Shown here piece by piece: positions 56,301 through 64,000 of a DNA stretch of 64,000 nucleotides (position 1 is the first letter of the stretch; each line of letters begins with the position of its first letter). A program made the translations under genes and the position numbers. The notes beneath the pieces are model-generated. The model did no database searches and was not told the DNA's origin. It saw nothing but the letters and a program-made list of their open reading frames with translations. Where the stretch lies: the NCBI GenBank assembly GCA_916610825.1, contig OU744451.1, forward strand, positions 13,045,520 to 13,109,519, written 5' to 3'. Source of the DNA: Haliclystus octoradiatus (taxonomy: Eukaryota; Cnidaria; Staurozoa; Stauromedusae; Haliclystidae).

Positions 56301-58376
56301 GAATGAAATGGTAAGTAAGATGATTAATTTAGTTACCTACTGAGTGAGCCATGCTGAGTACTTCAATGTATTGTCTTTTGAATCTGTAATCGTAAAAAAT
56401 CAGACATAATGGTAATCGATTAGAATAATTTGCATTGCATGATATTCAAAACGTTAAACATTGTTTTCATTTTAATTGTGTAGTGAGTCACTACCAGATG
56501 ATGTAGTTTGTGCAAATTCACTAAATCATTAAATTTGTATAACCTATAACTACCTAATGTAGGAATGTTGAATAAATGCCCTCTATGTGTGTATTGGAGT
56601 CATGTATGTGTTATCCAGTGGCTGTCCAAAATATCCCCTGTGAAAATAAGCCATGAGTTCATGAACAGTCCATGAACTTCATAATCTTTCATGAACAGTT
56701 CATGAACTTTCGTTAACAGTTCATGAAAATTTCTTTATAGGTTCATGAACAGTCACAAAGACTTCATGAATGTGAAATTGTCTGAATGTTCATGAACAGT
56801 TCATAATCTTTTGGGCAATCTTTTTGAACTCATGAACTTTTTTCACAGGGGATGCTCAACTTAAAGTCATAATGTTTATAGGCAAATGCCCTTGAAAATT
56901 GAAACGCATACGGTATTTACAATTATCACAACAAATGTTGGGTTTGTTGCACTGATTCAAGCTCATACCACTGAGGCTATAAATTAACAATTCAATTTTG
57001 TCTTCAGATGGATGAGAGTGTTTTTGAAGAGCAAGAAAAGTTCATTAACAAATTGGAAAAGTTGGTATCAGAGAGATTTAGAGATTCAAAACCTGTGAGT
57101 TCAATTTGCCAACAAAGAAACTCTACTTTGAATTTCAGTTTATTGTTATAATAAATTTATCATTCATCCTGTTCAATTTTTATAACCCTAGGAAGATGCT
57201 AACAAAGAGACAATCAAGAGTATATTGCAGGACATTCTATCTTTAAAGTCCAATCACACCATAGATGAGCTTCTACAAGCTTTAGAAGAGGATGTTCAAC
57301 AAATCAATTCAGAAACAAAACTTGAAAATGCCTTTGAGAAGGTTAATATGTTTAAAAAATAATTTTCACAGTGGTTTGGAAATCAGTCTGATAAAAGTAT
57401 AACTTTCTTTGATACTATATTCAACAGGGCGGTAAAGGCCAAATGCCAAGTCAATTTGTTAGGACAATTTTAAATCAAGAGCAAGCTGAAAAAGAAGCAT
57501 TTCTCTCAAGTCTTGAAAAAGTGCTTATCAACCAAGGGTACGATATTCAATAATTCATTTCTTGACTGAGCTTTTTTCTTCTTACTCACAATTAGAGTCT
57601 TCTTAAATCAAAATTTCATAATGTTACTGTTAATTTGGAATATCACGGGCACAATAGCATGCCTATGTATAGGTCTGTGTTCATGAAATGCTTAGAATGT
57701 TGTATTCCACATAGTTCAATATTAGACCCTAGGTGAATTACTCAACCAATATATCACCATAGGTAATTTACTAACTTCTATAATAATAATCAGTTAGTGT
57801 TTAGCTCAGTACGTGGTTGGTTCTACTGTAGCGACCTTATTTATTGAGTGTTGTCTTTGTGTTGTCTTTACTAACGTTGTGCAACACTTCATACGCTCAC
57901 AACAAGTAGTAGTTTCCAAGTCAGAACTTTTTCCGCATCAACTCATGATAGCATCATTATTTTTTATCAAATTTGTTAAATTTGCGGTTCCAAAGTAAGA
58001 AGTTGGTTGCGTAGAGGCATTATGTTGTAAAATTGCATTAAGGGACCTAACTGTTTTGATAGTCACTGTACTAGTTATCACAACCAGTGATTGTGACATA
58101 TACTATATACAATTTAGAGATATATTATACAGTATCACTGTATTGATTTATATTGATTACAGGCAAATAACTGTGGCATCTGTGAAAGTAGCTTTGCAGC
58201 AAATTGATAAAGACATTTCTATGCAACAAACGGTTGAGTATCTTTGTCAAGGATTGCAAGTTGAAGCAAGCCAACTGATTGACAATGGACATGTAGACAT
58301 GCATGTTTTATTAAAAAATCTAAAGTATTCTAGAATTGGAATGACCAGAGGAATCACCTTGGTACACAATGACTGA
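44871..58376 (+). CDS. TSNAXIP1: TSNAXIP1 (translin-associated factor X-interacting protein 1), complete as modelled, 19 coding exons
   Basis: A coiled-coil protein of testis/ciliary expression in vertebrates that binds TRAX; molecular role unclear. Exons: 44871-44920, 47207-47333, 47455-47670, 49202-49336, 49428-49497, 50640-50697, 52081-52117, 52516-52571, 52652-52774, 54367-54478, 55190-55251, 55354-55443, 55520-55697, 55926-56054, 56140-56310, 57008-57094, 57192-57341, 57428-57537, 58163-58376. Sum 2,175 nt, 724 aa, near the vertebrate size. Landmarks: FVSQLESWL, NNFKTYKRPLASIKAEYE, AEEYQKYRHEGDARKLLIQD, KELNTMTANYGDVVPRSDYE, ATPRPDWTRC, GLGFGDGVPTYLQ. Two introns use GC-AG. Exons 1-2 are the least certain but fit phase and the X-box. 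Confidence 0.94.
45975..47168 (-). pseudogene. 5'-truncated LINE reverse transcriptase in TSNAXIP1 intron 1
   Basis: Antisense to TSNAXIP1. From HPILLHKLEIMGLSVNAI it runs through SGVPQGSILGLLLFLLYVND and SYQFADDTQLLSN (FADD catalytic motif intact) to MECYHFQQHSS, where a 116-bp GTTCATGAAC element is inserted (46158-46273). Past it the frame resumes: LQSFFKLPVHGHNTRLESDN, RRFNYQGPKLLNK, stop at 45977-45975. Everything before motif A is missing. Third LINE type of the window. Confidence 0.92.
46158..46273. mobile_element. GTTCATGAAC element inserted in a LINE reading frame
   Basis: GAGAAAAACAGTTCAGGAGT at the left and its inverse ACTCCTGAACTGTTTT at the right enclose three AGTTCATGAAC-type units per arm and a GGGCCCC centre. 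The LINE sequence on both sides is continuous, so this is an insertion. Confidence 0.88.
47455..49497 (+). CDS. TSNAXIP1: TSNAXIP1 conserved N-terminal domain exons
   Basis: Exons 47455-47670, 49202-49336 and 49428-49497 encode FVSQLESWLCVELNSI, VYSQLFDCIINNFKTYKRPL, IKAEYESTIERLREKINTLE and MAANFAEQCQRKVL. This is the most conserved stretch of the family (human YLEELE..., FEFFIEDFKTYKPLLSSIKN, IRALEPLKAKL). Confidence 0.95.
47945..48830 (+). repeat. GGTGCTTGGTTGGTGGGA repeat family, copy B
   Basis: Begins GGCCTAGCTGCTTGGTTGGT, has CAGACCTGACACCACCAA and CAGTCACACTGCTAAGTCAG as in copy A, and later TTTAACCTCGGTAAAATTCC. A local minisatellite at 48175-48420 makes it longer than copy A. Confidence 0.8.
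48175..48420 (+). repeat. About 60-bp minisatellite
   Basis: Four imperfect units with the words AGCATAGCAACAACAACA and GCATGACCCAAAGCATTA. It produces meaningless Cys/Leu-rich open frames. Confidence 0.9.
49555..49950. mobile_element. GTTCATGAAC elements, tandem or expanded copy
   Basis: Many GTTCATGAAC and CATGAACTGTTCATGAACTC words in both directions, with a right end CTCCTGAACTGTTTCTCGCAGAGG. It looks like two or more elements fused. It lies in the TSNAXIP1 intron 49498-50639. Confidence 0.8.
51096..52019. mobile_element. Composite GTTCATGAAC element carrying a nested GGGTTACC element
   Basis: Left end CCCCTGCGAAAAACAGTTCA; right end, inverted, CCCCTGCGGAAACAGTCCAG. Each arm has GTTCATGAAC tandem units. 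Between them lie the palindromic GGGTTACC element (51198-51380) and a block (51800-51910) that is the inverse of 20878-21005. The right end is only 61 bp before the TSNAXIP1 exon at 52081. Confidence 0.82.
51198..51380. mobile_element. GGGTTACCACAC-family palindromic MITE, complete
   Basis: Ends GGGTTACCACACACTTGC and, inverted, GGGTTACCACACGCTTGC. Similarity of the arms continues through ATTTACTAAACGAGAAAA and TGGGAGACAC to the centre CACGAGCTCCGAGCGAGTGA, so the whole 183 bp can fold. Confidence 0.88.
52572..52651 (+). other. TSNAXIP1: GC-AG intron in TSNAXIP1
   Basis: Exon end GATGCAAG|gcaagt and acceptor ATCATAG. Using GC restores DARKLLIQDLNELR, which matches vertebrate DARKLLIADLNDLR. 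The only nearby GT (52576) shifts the frame and hits a stop. AG|GCAAGT is the standard GC-donor consensus. Confidence 0.92.
52961..54084 (+). mobile_element. Penelope-like element remnant with inverted terminal arms
   Basis: About 165-bp arms in inverse orientation (52961-53130 and 53920-54084) share words such as CAACACATTTTCTTGTGCCA, GATGTACAT and TTCAATATTCAGTAT. They enclose a GIY-YIG endonuclease remnant. Penelope elements often carry such inverted LTR-like flanks. It lies in the TSNAXIP1 intron 52775-54366. Confidence 0.85.
53224..53790 (+). pseudogene. Penelope-like GIY-YIG endonuclease (broken)
   Basis: The frame reads NKLKYPSHLFNSIVKK, VLPCKDQRCSNEARK, CVVYRFKCGLCEADYVGYTC and RHLYERIEDH, then stops at 53664. 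After a short stretch with GTTCATGAA words the family end reappears in another frame: NVQGDSNRARVF and stop (about 53754-53792). YVG(Y)T stands for the GIY-YIG core. The reverse transcriptase part is absent. Confidence 0.85.
54590..54790 (+). repeat. Dispersed repeat shared with DENND11 intron (36000-36230)
   Basis: Same word order as the partner copy: TTGATAAAACCAATGTAAA, TGACACAACATTTTCCAC, GGACAGTAAAGTTGCAAAGT. Confidence 0.8.
55444..55519 (+). other. TSNAXIP1: Second GC-AG intron in TSNAXIP1 (76 bp)
   Basis: Exon end ACTCCAAG|gcaaga and acceptor CTGTTGTAG give ATPRPDWTRC, matching vertebrate STPRPDWTKC. No GT donor gives this join. Confidence 0.93.
56633..56853. mobile_element. GTTCATGAAC element, complete copy with terminal inverted repeats
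   Basis: ATCCCCTGTGAAAA at the left and its exact inverse at the right (TTTTCACAGGGGAT) bound 221 bp. The interior holds at least seven GTTCATGAAC-like units. Best single copy for defining the family ends. It lies in the TSNAXIP1 intron 56311-57007. Confidence 0.88.
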
Positions 58377-58442
58377 TACCAGAGGCTTTACTAATTATGT
58401 AAAATTTTGGCATATTAACATTGATTAACTTTTAAATTAATT

Positions 58443-58448
58443 TTTAAT
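58443..58448 (-). promoter_or_regulatory. Possible poly(A) signal ATTAAA of USB1
   Basis: ATTAAA on the minus strand about 48 nt past the USB1 stop, inside the 119-bp gap shared with TSNAXIP1. Confidence 0.45.
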
Positions 58449-58495
58449 TGTGAAATGAATGTCACCAAATGTAGTATAGTACTTACATTTTAAAC

Positions 58496-61400
58496 CTAAG
58501 GCGATTCATTCTGTAATTTGAACAAATGGTACTTATTTCCAGTCTTGAGATTAATTTCTGTGACAAGAGTACTTGGAAGCTCATTTTCATCAATATCAGC
58601 AATCATGTCCTGTAATATTTCAACGAAAACCAATCCAGCAGTTACATTTCAATTCCTTCTAAAAACACCATAATTTGATTCCTATAAAAAGTGTGTGTAA
58701 TTTTTTATTGAAATCCTATAGGGTTTCTATTTGTACATATGATAGGTAATTTTGAAACATTTCCTATCAGAATTTTATAGGATTTCAATAGAATTCTTAA
58801 AAGACATATATGAGTTAAAAGGAAGATAATAGCTCAGATGGCAGAACAACCAGACTTCGGATCTGATTATATCTGATCAACCGTGGTTCAAATCCACCAA
58901 AGGTCAACTCAGCATTGACTAAAAACATCAAATAAATACCATCTAAGGATGGAGGATGGAACGGTCTGGAGGGAATTGCATTGTGAGTAGTTGCGGTGCA
59001 TCACTGTGCAGTGTCACAACGGATATCAGCAAAGAGCATTTACAATCATTTATCTTAGCAAAGAGCCACTACGCTAAATAGAAGAGTGATACAGGCACCG
59101 TCTCAATTACCACACTTTATATGAATTATAATGACAAATCAACGCAAACAATCAGTATTTGCCTACTCGATATGAGTTACAGTGTATTACTACATTTTTT
59201 GGCTGCACCAGGACATTGATATCAACGAGGTTACATTGCATATAGATTATTATAACCCCATTGTATGCTGAATGATGACATGTATATAAAGCTATAAAGG
59301 CAAACATCTATTTATTGGTACCTGGTACTGTAATACAAACTAAAAATATCAACAGAAAATGTTTCCTTGAACATGACATACATAGAACAGTTCTCTCAAA
59401 AGATCTAACATTGATTGAGGATTGTATGAAGATAATAATAAGATGAAGATGAAAGAAGATACTGTTAATATAAAGCATACCAGTGTTCGTTACCATGAAT
59501 GGAGTCAGGGCAGTCCCTAGCATGGGAGTATTGGGGCGTGACACCCCCCTGGGGACTTGGTTAGTCGGCAAATCTGCCTCGAAATGTCTCCAGTAGGCAG
59601 AAGGGAGAAGAAATGGCAAAGGAATATGGTGATATTCGCTGTCTAAGAGTAGAAATAAGAGAGTAATTCTAATTCTTGTCCATTTATTCATGTCCACACA
59701 AATCATGAACGCTGTAGAGACAATTATCTTCAACTTTTGGCGTTTTATTAGGACAAACGAGAGAAATTTTGGGTCTGATGGGATTTCTTAAACACATGGC
59801 CTGAAAAGTTTTCATCGCTATGCTCGGCAAGGTTAACCACGAATGGGAAACCTTGGTGTGACGGATTCAACTCCGGATATCGCACCTTAAACTTTCTTCC
59901 AACTTACCGTTACATATCCGGATCGGATCCGACTCCGGTAAAGTTGGCAAATTTATTGCTCAACACCTCAAAAAATTTTCTCCACACGGCCATGAATGGA
60001 GTACATAATAGTAATGTATATAATAGCATACCTTTGCTTTCTGAAGGGTTGATCTATACCCTTGAGTAACATCACATAGATCCCAAGCAAAACTAACATG
60101 AAATGAAGGATCCTATAATATAATGCAAGCATGCTTGTAAGTCACCACATTACCCAGACATTGCACAATGAATAATTAACTTGAATATGTGACGGTGCGT
60201 GTCAGAATCAACAATCGGGGGAAATACAATCGTTCAGCATGGAGGAAAGAAGTGGGAAAATACTGAGAAATTATCAAATAAGGCATTTTCATTTTATAGC
60301 TTCATCTAGGCAATAAAAAACCTTTCTTGTGGAAGTGCTCTTTTTCAATATGTTAACAAATTAATGGCTTATTCTTGATTGAAAGTCGTTCCTAAAGAGG
60401 TTGATGAATTGCAATATACATTATTCGAAGTGAAATCAGGACTATTTTACAGAATAGCGTAAGTCATTCAAAATGTAAAACAAAACTCAAATCGTGAAAC
60501 TCAAATCGTAAATCTTGAGAAAATGTTTAATTGAAGTAGAAGAGAGCAAATACCTCATCGATGAATGTTTTCGTTTGAATGATAACATGAACACAATAGA
60601 AAATAAATGAATGAGAATAATGACTTTACCTTATCATAATAAAAGCGATATGGGAAAGTTAGAAAGCATTTTACTCACAATAGCAAACTATTATTCATGT
60701 CATTTGAAGTTAAAGAAGATTAACGTAACACTTCTAAATTTAAATTTATAACTATTAAATTAATTAAATATTAAGAATTTGTGTAAACGCATCATACAAA
60801 TCTGTTGTTGTTGTTTTGTGGTATCTCATCTTGAAAGCTGTGATAATTTGAGACAGAAGAAAATTAAATAGAAAAATCATTATTGTTTGATTTCTTAAGT
60901 ATCAACCTACTATAATTTTTAATTTCAACAAAATTGGCGCGTCTTGAAGTGGTGTTGTCAAGGAGTTACAAGTTTTGTACAATACATAAAATTTACGCTC
61001 CGTTTTCTACGTTGCGTACTTTTAAAACTCTTTGCTATGAGCTTACTGTATTTTAGTTTATGAAGTGAGTTATAGTCGTCTGATCAGAAAACAATTTCAA
61101 GATTTAAGAAAGCATATAATTCTACACAAGACTAGCAAATGTAACGAAATCCGATCAATGTTTGAAACGTTGCATTTGACACGAACCATTACATATATTG
61201 TTAATATTGACTTAAACAAATTATGCTGCGAGAAGGTACACTTATGCAATTCATTAACACAAGCAGTGCATAAAGAGCTAGTGATTGTTAGCTTTTTGAA
61301 TGACTGACAGCACCCAAGTATTAAAGTGCACATGACACCAACCAAATTTTAACACAGGTTTGGGTGGCTGAAGCTAAAGAGCCATTTACACTGCAGCAAA

Positions 61401-62894
61401 ATAGGCACGGTACTCGTCAATTAACACATAAAAGGTGTGGTGTCAAGTGCTTTTGAGCACATGCCAATCAAATGCACTGTCTAAACGGCTTTTTCAGACA
61501 TTGAAAGGCGGCACCGTGCCTATTATTTTGATCGGGCCGAGATCATTTCTCGAGGTGGTCTGGTCCCGCTCAAAAAGTGGGTACCGTGCCGTTTTGCAAT
61601 AATTATGACGTCATCGCAGAAGTTGCGTCTCTTTACAGTGGAAGTCAGAGGTTGTCTGATTAAATCAGTAACAGAATAAAGCTTTGCGATTTAGATAAGC
61701 ATAATAAGCATAATTTGTTTCGTATTTCTGTAGAAAACTAATGAAGTTTCTGTAGCATAACGTTTAAATATGCAAATTGTAACTAGGAATTGGGAGCGTA
61801 AAATTAGATGTGTATTTTGTTACAGAAATACACACTACTCTAGCGTGGTAGCATGTTCAGGATGTGAAAGACTAACCCAAATGTATTTGAACTTTGCTTA
61901 ATTGAGATGAGAATATAAATATTATAATTGAGGAAAACATAGTGATTTTCAGTTCAACGGAATCCTAACAAGTTATTTAACTTGATTGAATCTTAATTTA
62001 TCGAATTTTACCGATAAAACCATTAAATAATGAGAAACCTATAATTCAGTTTGCAAATTTTCAATCTCGGCCCACGTAAAAATAGGCACGGGTGAGCTTG
62101 AAAACAGTTCTCATAAGCTGCGTAAACCCTGAAAAAACCCAGCCGGGTCACATTCTTGGTGTTAATGACGAATATCATGCCTGTTTTTCTGCAGTGTAAA
62201 TGGCCCTTAAATGATGAAAAGTGGTTAAAACTTACACTTTTTTCCAAACTCAGAACGACAGTCGGAATGATAAGAAGGCTTACTATGGGAAAAAAATGAA
62301 GCCATAAGCAGGGTAAGACAAATGTAGGAATCCTGGAATCCTAGATTCCAGAAGGTTAGAGCAGGTTCAGAAGGAAATTGATATTTTAAATGATTTAGTG
62401 GTCAAAAATCAACAAAAATTCAGAAGAAAATGTTGAAATGCTTCTAGGATCCCAGAAGGCTGAACATTTTGTCGGAACCTGGCCATACGCAAAGCCAATA
62501 ATTTATGTGTCATGTGCACTTTAATAAGTGATACCGCCCATATTATCTAATAATACGTTCAATTATCATATTTATGAATTTAAATACCTCAATTATTTAC
62601 CCAAAGTAGTATAAATTCAAATGGCCATCGTATTGTCTTTGATTAAAAATTGAGCTATCTGTCAATAGCATGACTTCAACATTTCCGAAATAATTTCTAA
62701 TAATTGCTTTTGAATATTTTACTGTCATCATTATTACTTGTATTCATCAAATGAAGAGAAAACAAGTAAAACGTAAAAAATGTAACAGATAGTCTAACAG
62801 GGATGCATACTAGCTTTGCATGAGTTACCTTGTAGTAGCACTCTAAACCAAAAGAGGTGAATATGGAATCAATGTGCTTTACAAGGTCTAACAG
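58496..62894 (-). CDS. USB1: USB1, U6 snRNA phosphodiesterase 1 (last three exons; 5' part not found or outside window)
   Basis: USB1 is a 2H-family exonuclease that trims the oligo(U) 3' end of U6 snRNA in the nucleus and leaves a 2',3'-cyclic phosphate. Exons in gene order: 62894-62829, 60112-60032, 58609-58496; all junctions are phase 0 and the end is TAG. Encoded landmarks: LLDLVKHIDSIFTSF, DPSFHVSFAWDLCD with the second catalytic HxS motif (HVS), INLKTGNKYHLFKL. Human USB1 has FLDLVSEVDRVMEEF, DPSFHLSLAW and RCKSGNKFFSMPL in the same order. The first HxS exon was not recognised up to 64000. The gene converges on TSNAXIP1 with 119 bp between stop codons. Confidence 0.92.
58822..59102 (+). 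mobile_element. tRNA-derived SINE family 1, copy in USB1 intron
   Basis: AATAGCTCAGATGGCAGAAC head, B-box-like GTGGTTCAAATCC, body with ACCATCTAAGGATGGAGGAT and a tail AGAAGAGTGATACAGGCACCG. More diverged than the 21797 copy. Confidence 0.82.
59103..60031. other. USB1 intron remainder
   Basis: No coding exon of USB1 fits here. A GC-richer patch at 59500-59600 and one at 59880-59940 look like decayed repeats. The 141-codon minus-strand frame 59308-59733 has no motif and no useful splice phase. Confidence 0.4.
61378..62207. mobile_element. PIF/Harbinger-like non-autonomous element with TAA duplication
   Basis: Ends AGAGCCATTTACACTGCAG and, inverted, AGGGCCATTTACACTGCAG, differing at one base, flanked by TAA on both sides (61375-61377, 62208-62210). 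A 3-bp TAA/TTA duplication is typical of PIF/Harbinger. The interior has inner inverted words (GGCACGGTAC, GTACCGTGCC) and no transposase. It lies in the USB1 intron 60113-62828. Confidence 0.8.
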
Positions 62895-64000
62895 CTACAA
62901 TAAAAACAATGCTTGGTGCTTAATGTGGAGCAGTATAAACATAATGATAAAAAACAGTGCAAGTTGTATTGCACATCAATTGCACGTTATAACGCAAGCA
63001 ACTAAAATATCTGTTTCTTAATTTCTTAATGCGATGATGATTGAAAAGAAAATTGAAAATCATTAGCATCAGTTTAAAGACATCATCATTATAACATCAT
63101 AAAAATGCATGCTCTGATATGCAGAGTATTAAATCAAATCCAATCCCTGGTTCATGATCTAGTAATTTGCCCCTGCGAAAACAGCTCATGAATATTGAAT
63201 AGCTCCATTGTTATGACGACTTCATTAAATTAAATTACATTTACCAAGGCTGACGGTTGCAGCCAAGGGGATCTTACATACCGGTACACATAAAATGTAA
63301 ACTAACTGCAAACAGTAATATACAAATGCTGGGAGCTGTACAATATTACTTTAAGAGGGGTAAAATAAGAAAATAAGATAAATGTTACTTTATAGCATGC
63401 TCTAGCAGACCCTTTAGTGGAATTTAGTTTCTATTCTATACAAATGTAGAACAATAAATGATGTTATCCTCATTCTGTCTCAACTGTACAGTGTAAATAA
63501 ACATACCTTAAGCACCTCTGTGAAACAAATCATGAAATCAACATGAATAAAGTCCAGGAAAACAGACCATTTAACTCTTAGAAATGAGAGAATTTATGAA
63601 CTGTTTAGAAGATGTTCATTCTCTTGACACTTTCTATTATTTTACATCTATATAGCTTGGTCCTTCATCTAGCAAGGCCTGAACGGCCACAATGTCACAC
63701 TATTTTGGTCATGAAAACTTATATCATATAACGTCCACTTTTTATTTCAATGCATAATAACACTTTCAAATGAACAGTAGCAGAACAGCAGATCCAAGTC
63801 TGTTATCAGAGATGGATATGATGTCATATATAATATTACATTTTCAGTTAACTACAAATGATATAACTGAGAGTCAGCCCGTAAGCACAGAGTGCGCACA
63901 CTCTGCCACTGAGCTACCAGTGCACAATATTTAGATATTTAAATATATATTGTTCAATTGTTTAAAAATAGTGATGTCACACAACATATAACAGACACTC
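62895..64000. other. Window end: USB1 intron or upstream sequence, no exon recognised
   Basis: AT-rich. It holds a GTTCATGAAC-element end (about 63171-63195, GCCCCTGCGAAAACAGCTCA) and a minus-strand tRNA-like head at 63866-63925 (CTGGTAGCTCAGTGGCAGAG). The expected USB1 exon with the first HxS motif was not seen. Confidence 0.5.

Noticed and set aside
59308-59733. 141-codon minus-strand open frame in the USB1 intron
   Set aside because: Hydrophobic, low-complexity, no motif and no matching splice phases with the flanking USB1 exons (phase 0, contiguous in the family alignment).
63506-63575. Possible further USB1 exon on the minus strand (WSVFLDFIHVDF... before gtatgt)
   Set aside because: A donor-like GTATGT and an open frame exist, but the residues do not match the expected USB1 region (the K..TRTF segment) and no acceptor in phase is convincing.
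1-64000. CRISPR arrays, rRNA, bacterial-type operons or integrated virus genes
   Set aside because: No such structures were seen; tandem repeats here are micro- and minisatellites or transposon arms, and the reverse transcriptases belong to LINE or Penelope types.

Overview
The window is nuclear DNA from an animal, probably a marine invertebrate; I cannot name the species. It holds four split protein-coding genes with GT-AG introns (plus two GC-AG introns) and dense intronic transposon debris. The sequence looks AT-rich throughout. One gene (TSNAXIP1) belongs to a sperm/ciliary family and has an RFX-type X-box just upstream, which fits an animal with motile cilia or flagella.

Gene layout, left to right: SMC6 (+, last 20 coding exons, 272-28745; its 5' part lies off the left edge) converges on DENND11 (-, complete, 8 coding exons, 44557 down to 31169). 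DENND11 is head-to-head with TSNAXIP1 (+, complete as modelled, 19 coding exons, 44871-58376), with 313 bp between the two start codons. TSNAXIP1 converges on USB1 (-, last 3 exons, 62894 down to 58496), with 119 bp between stop codons. I built the models by hand from splice sites, reading phase and recalled family similarity. Phases close at every junction: SMC6 771 codons including stop in the window, DENND11 420, TSNAXIP1 725. I saw no sign that the genes form one pathway. They serve genome maintenance (SMC6), a DENN-domain protein likely acting on Rab GTPases (DENND11), a sperm/ciliary TRAX-interacting protein (TSNAXIP1) and U6 snRNA 3'-end processing (USB1).

The introns are a mosaic of mobile DNA. 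There are three sizeable non-LTR retrotransposons (SMC6 introns, TSNAXIP1 intron 1) plus small C-terminal LINE scraps, and a Penelope-like element with inverted terminal arms. There is a miniature LTR retrotransposon with primer-binding site, G-tract and target duplication. At least two tRNA-derived SINE families occur, as do a hAT-like element with an 8-bp target duplication and a Harbinger-like element with a TAA duplication. Several palindromic MITE families are present, one built from the 10-bp palindrome GTTCATGAAC. DENND11 intron 1 holds the most elaborate structure: a long fold-back element whose right arm has been split by successive insertions.

The best candidates for something little described are the GTTCATGAAC-array element family, the nested fold-back in DENND11 intron 1, and the X-box bidirectional promoter. 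No operon, CRISPR, rRNA or convincing functional tRNA gene was seen.
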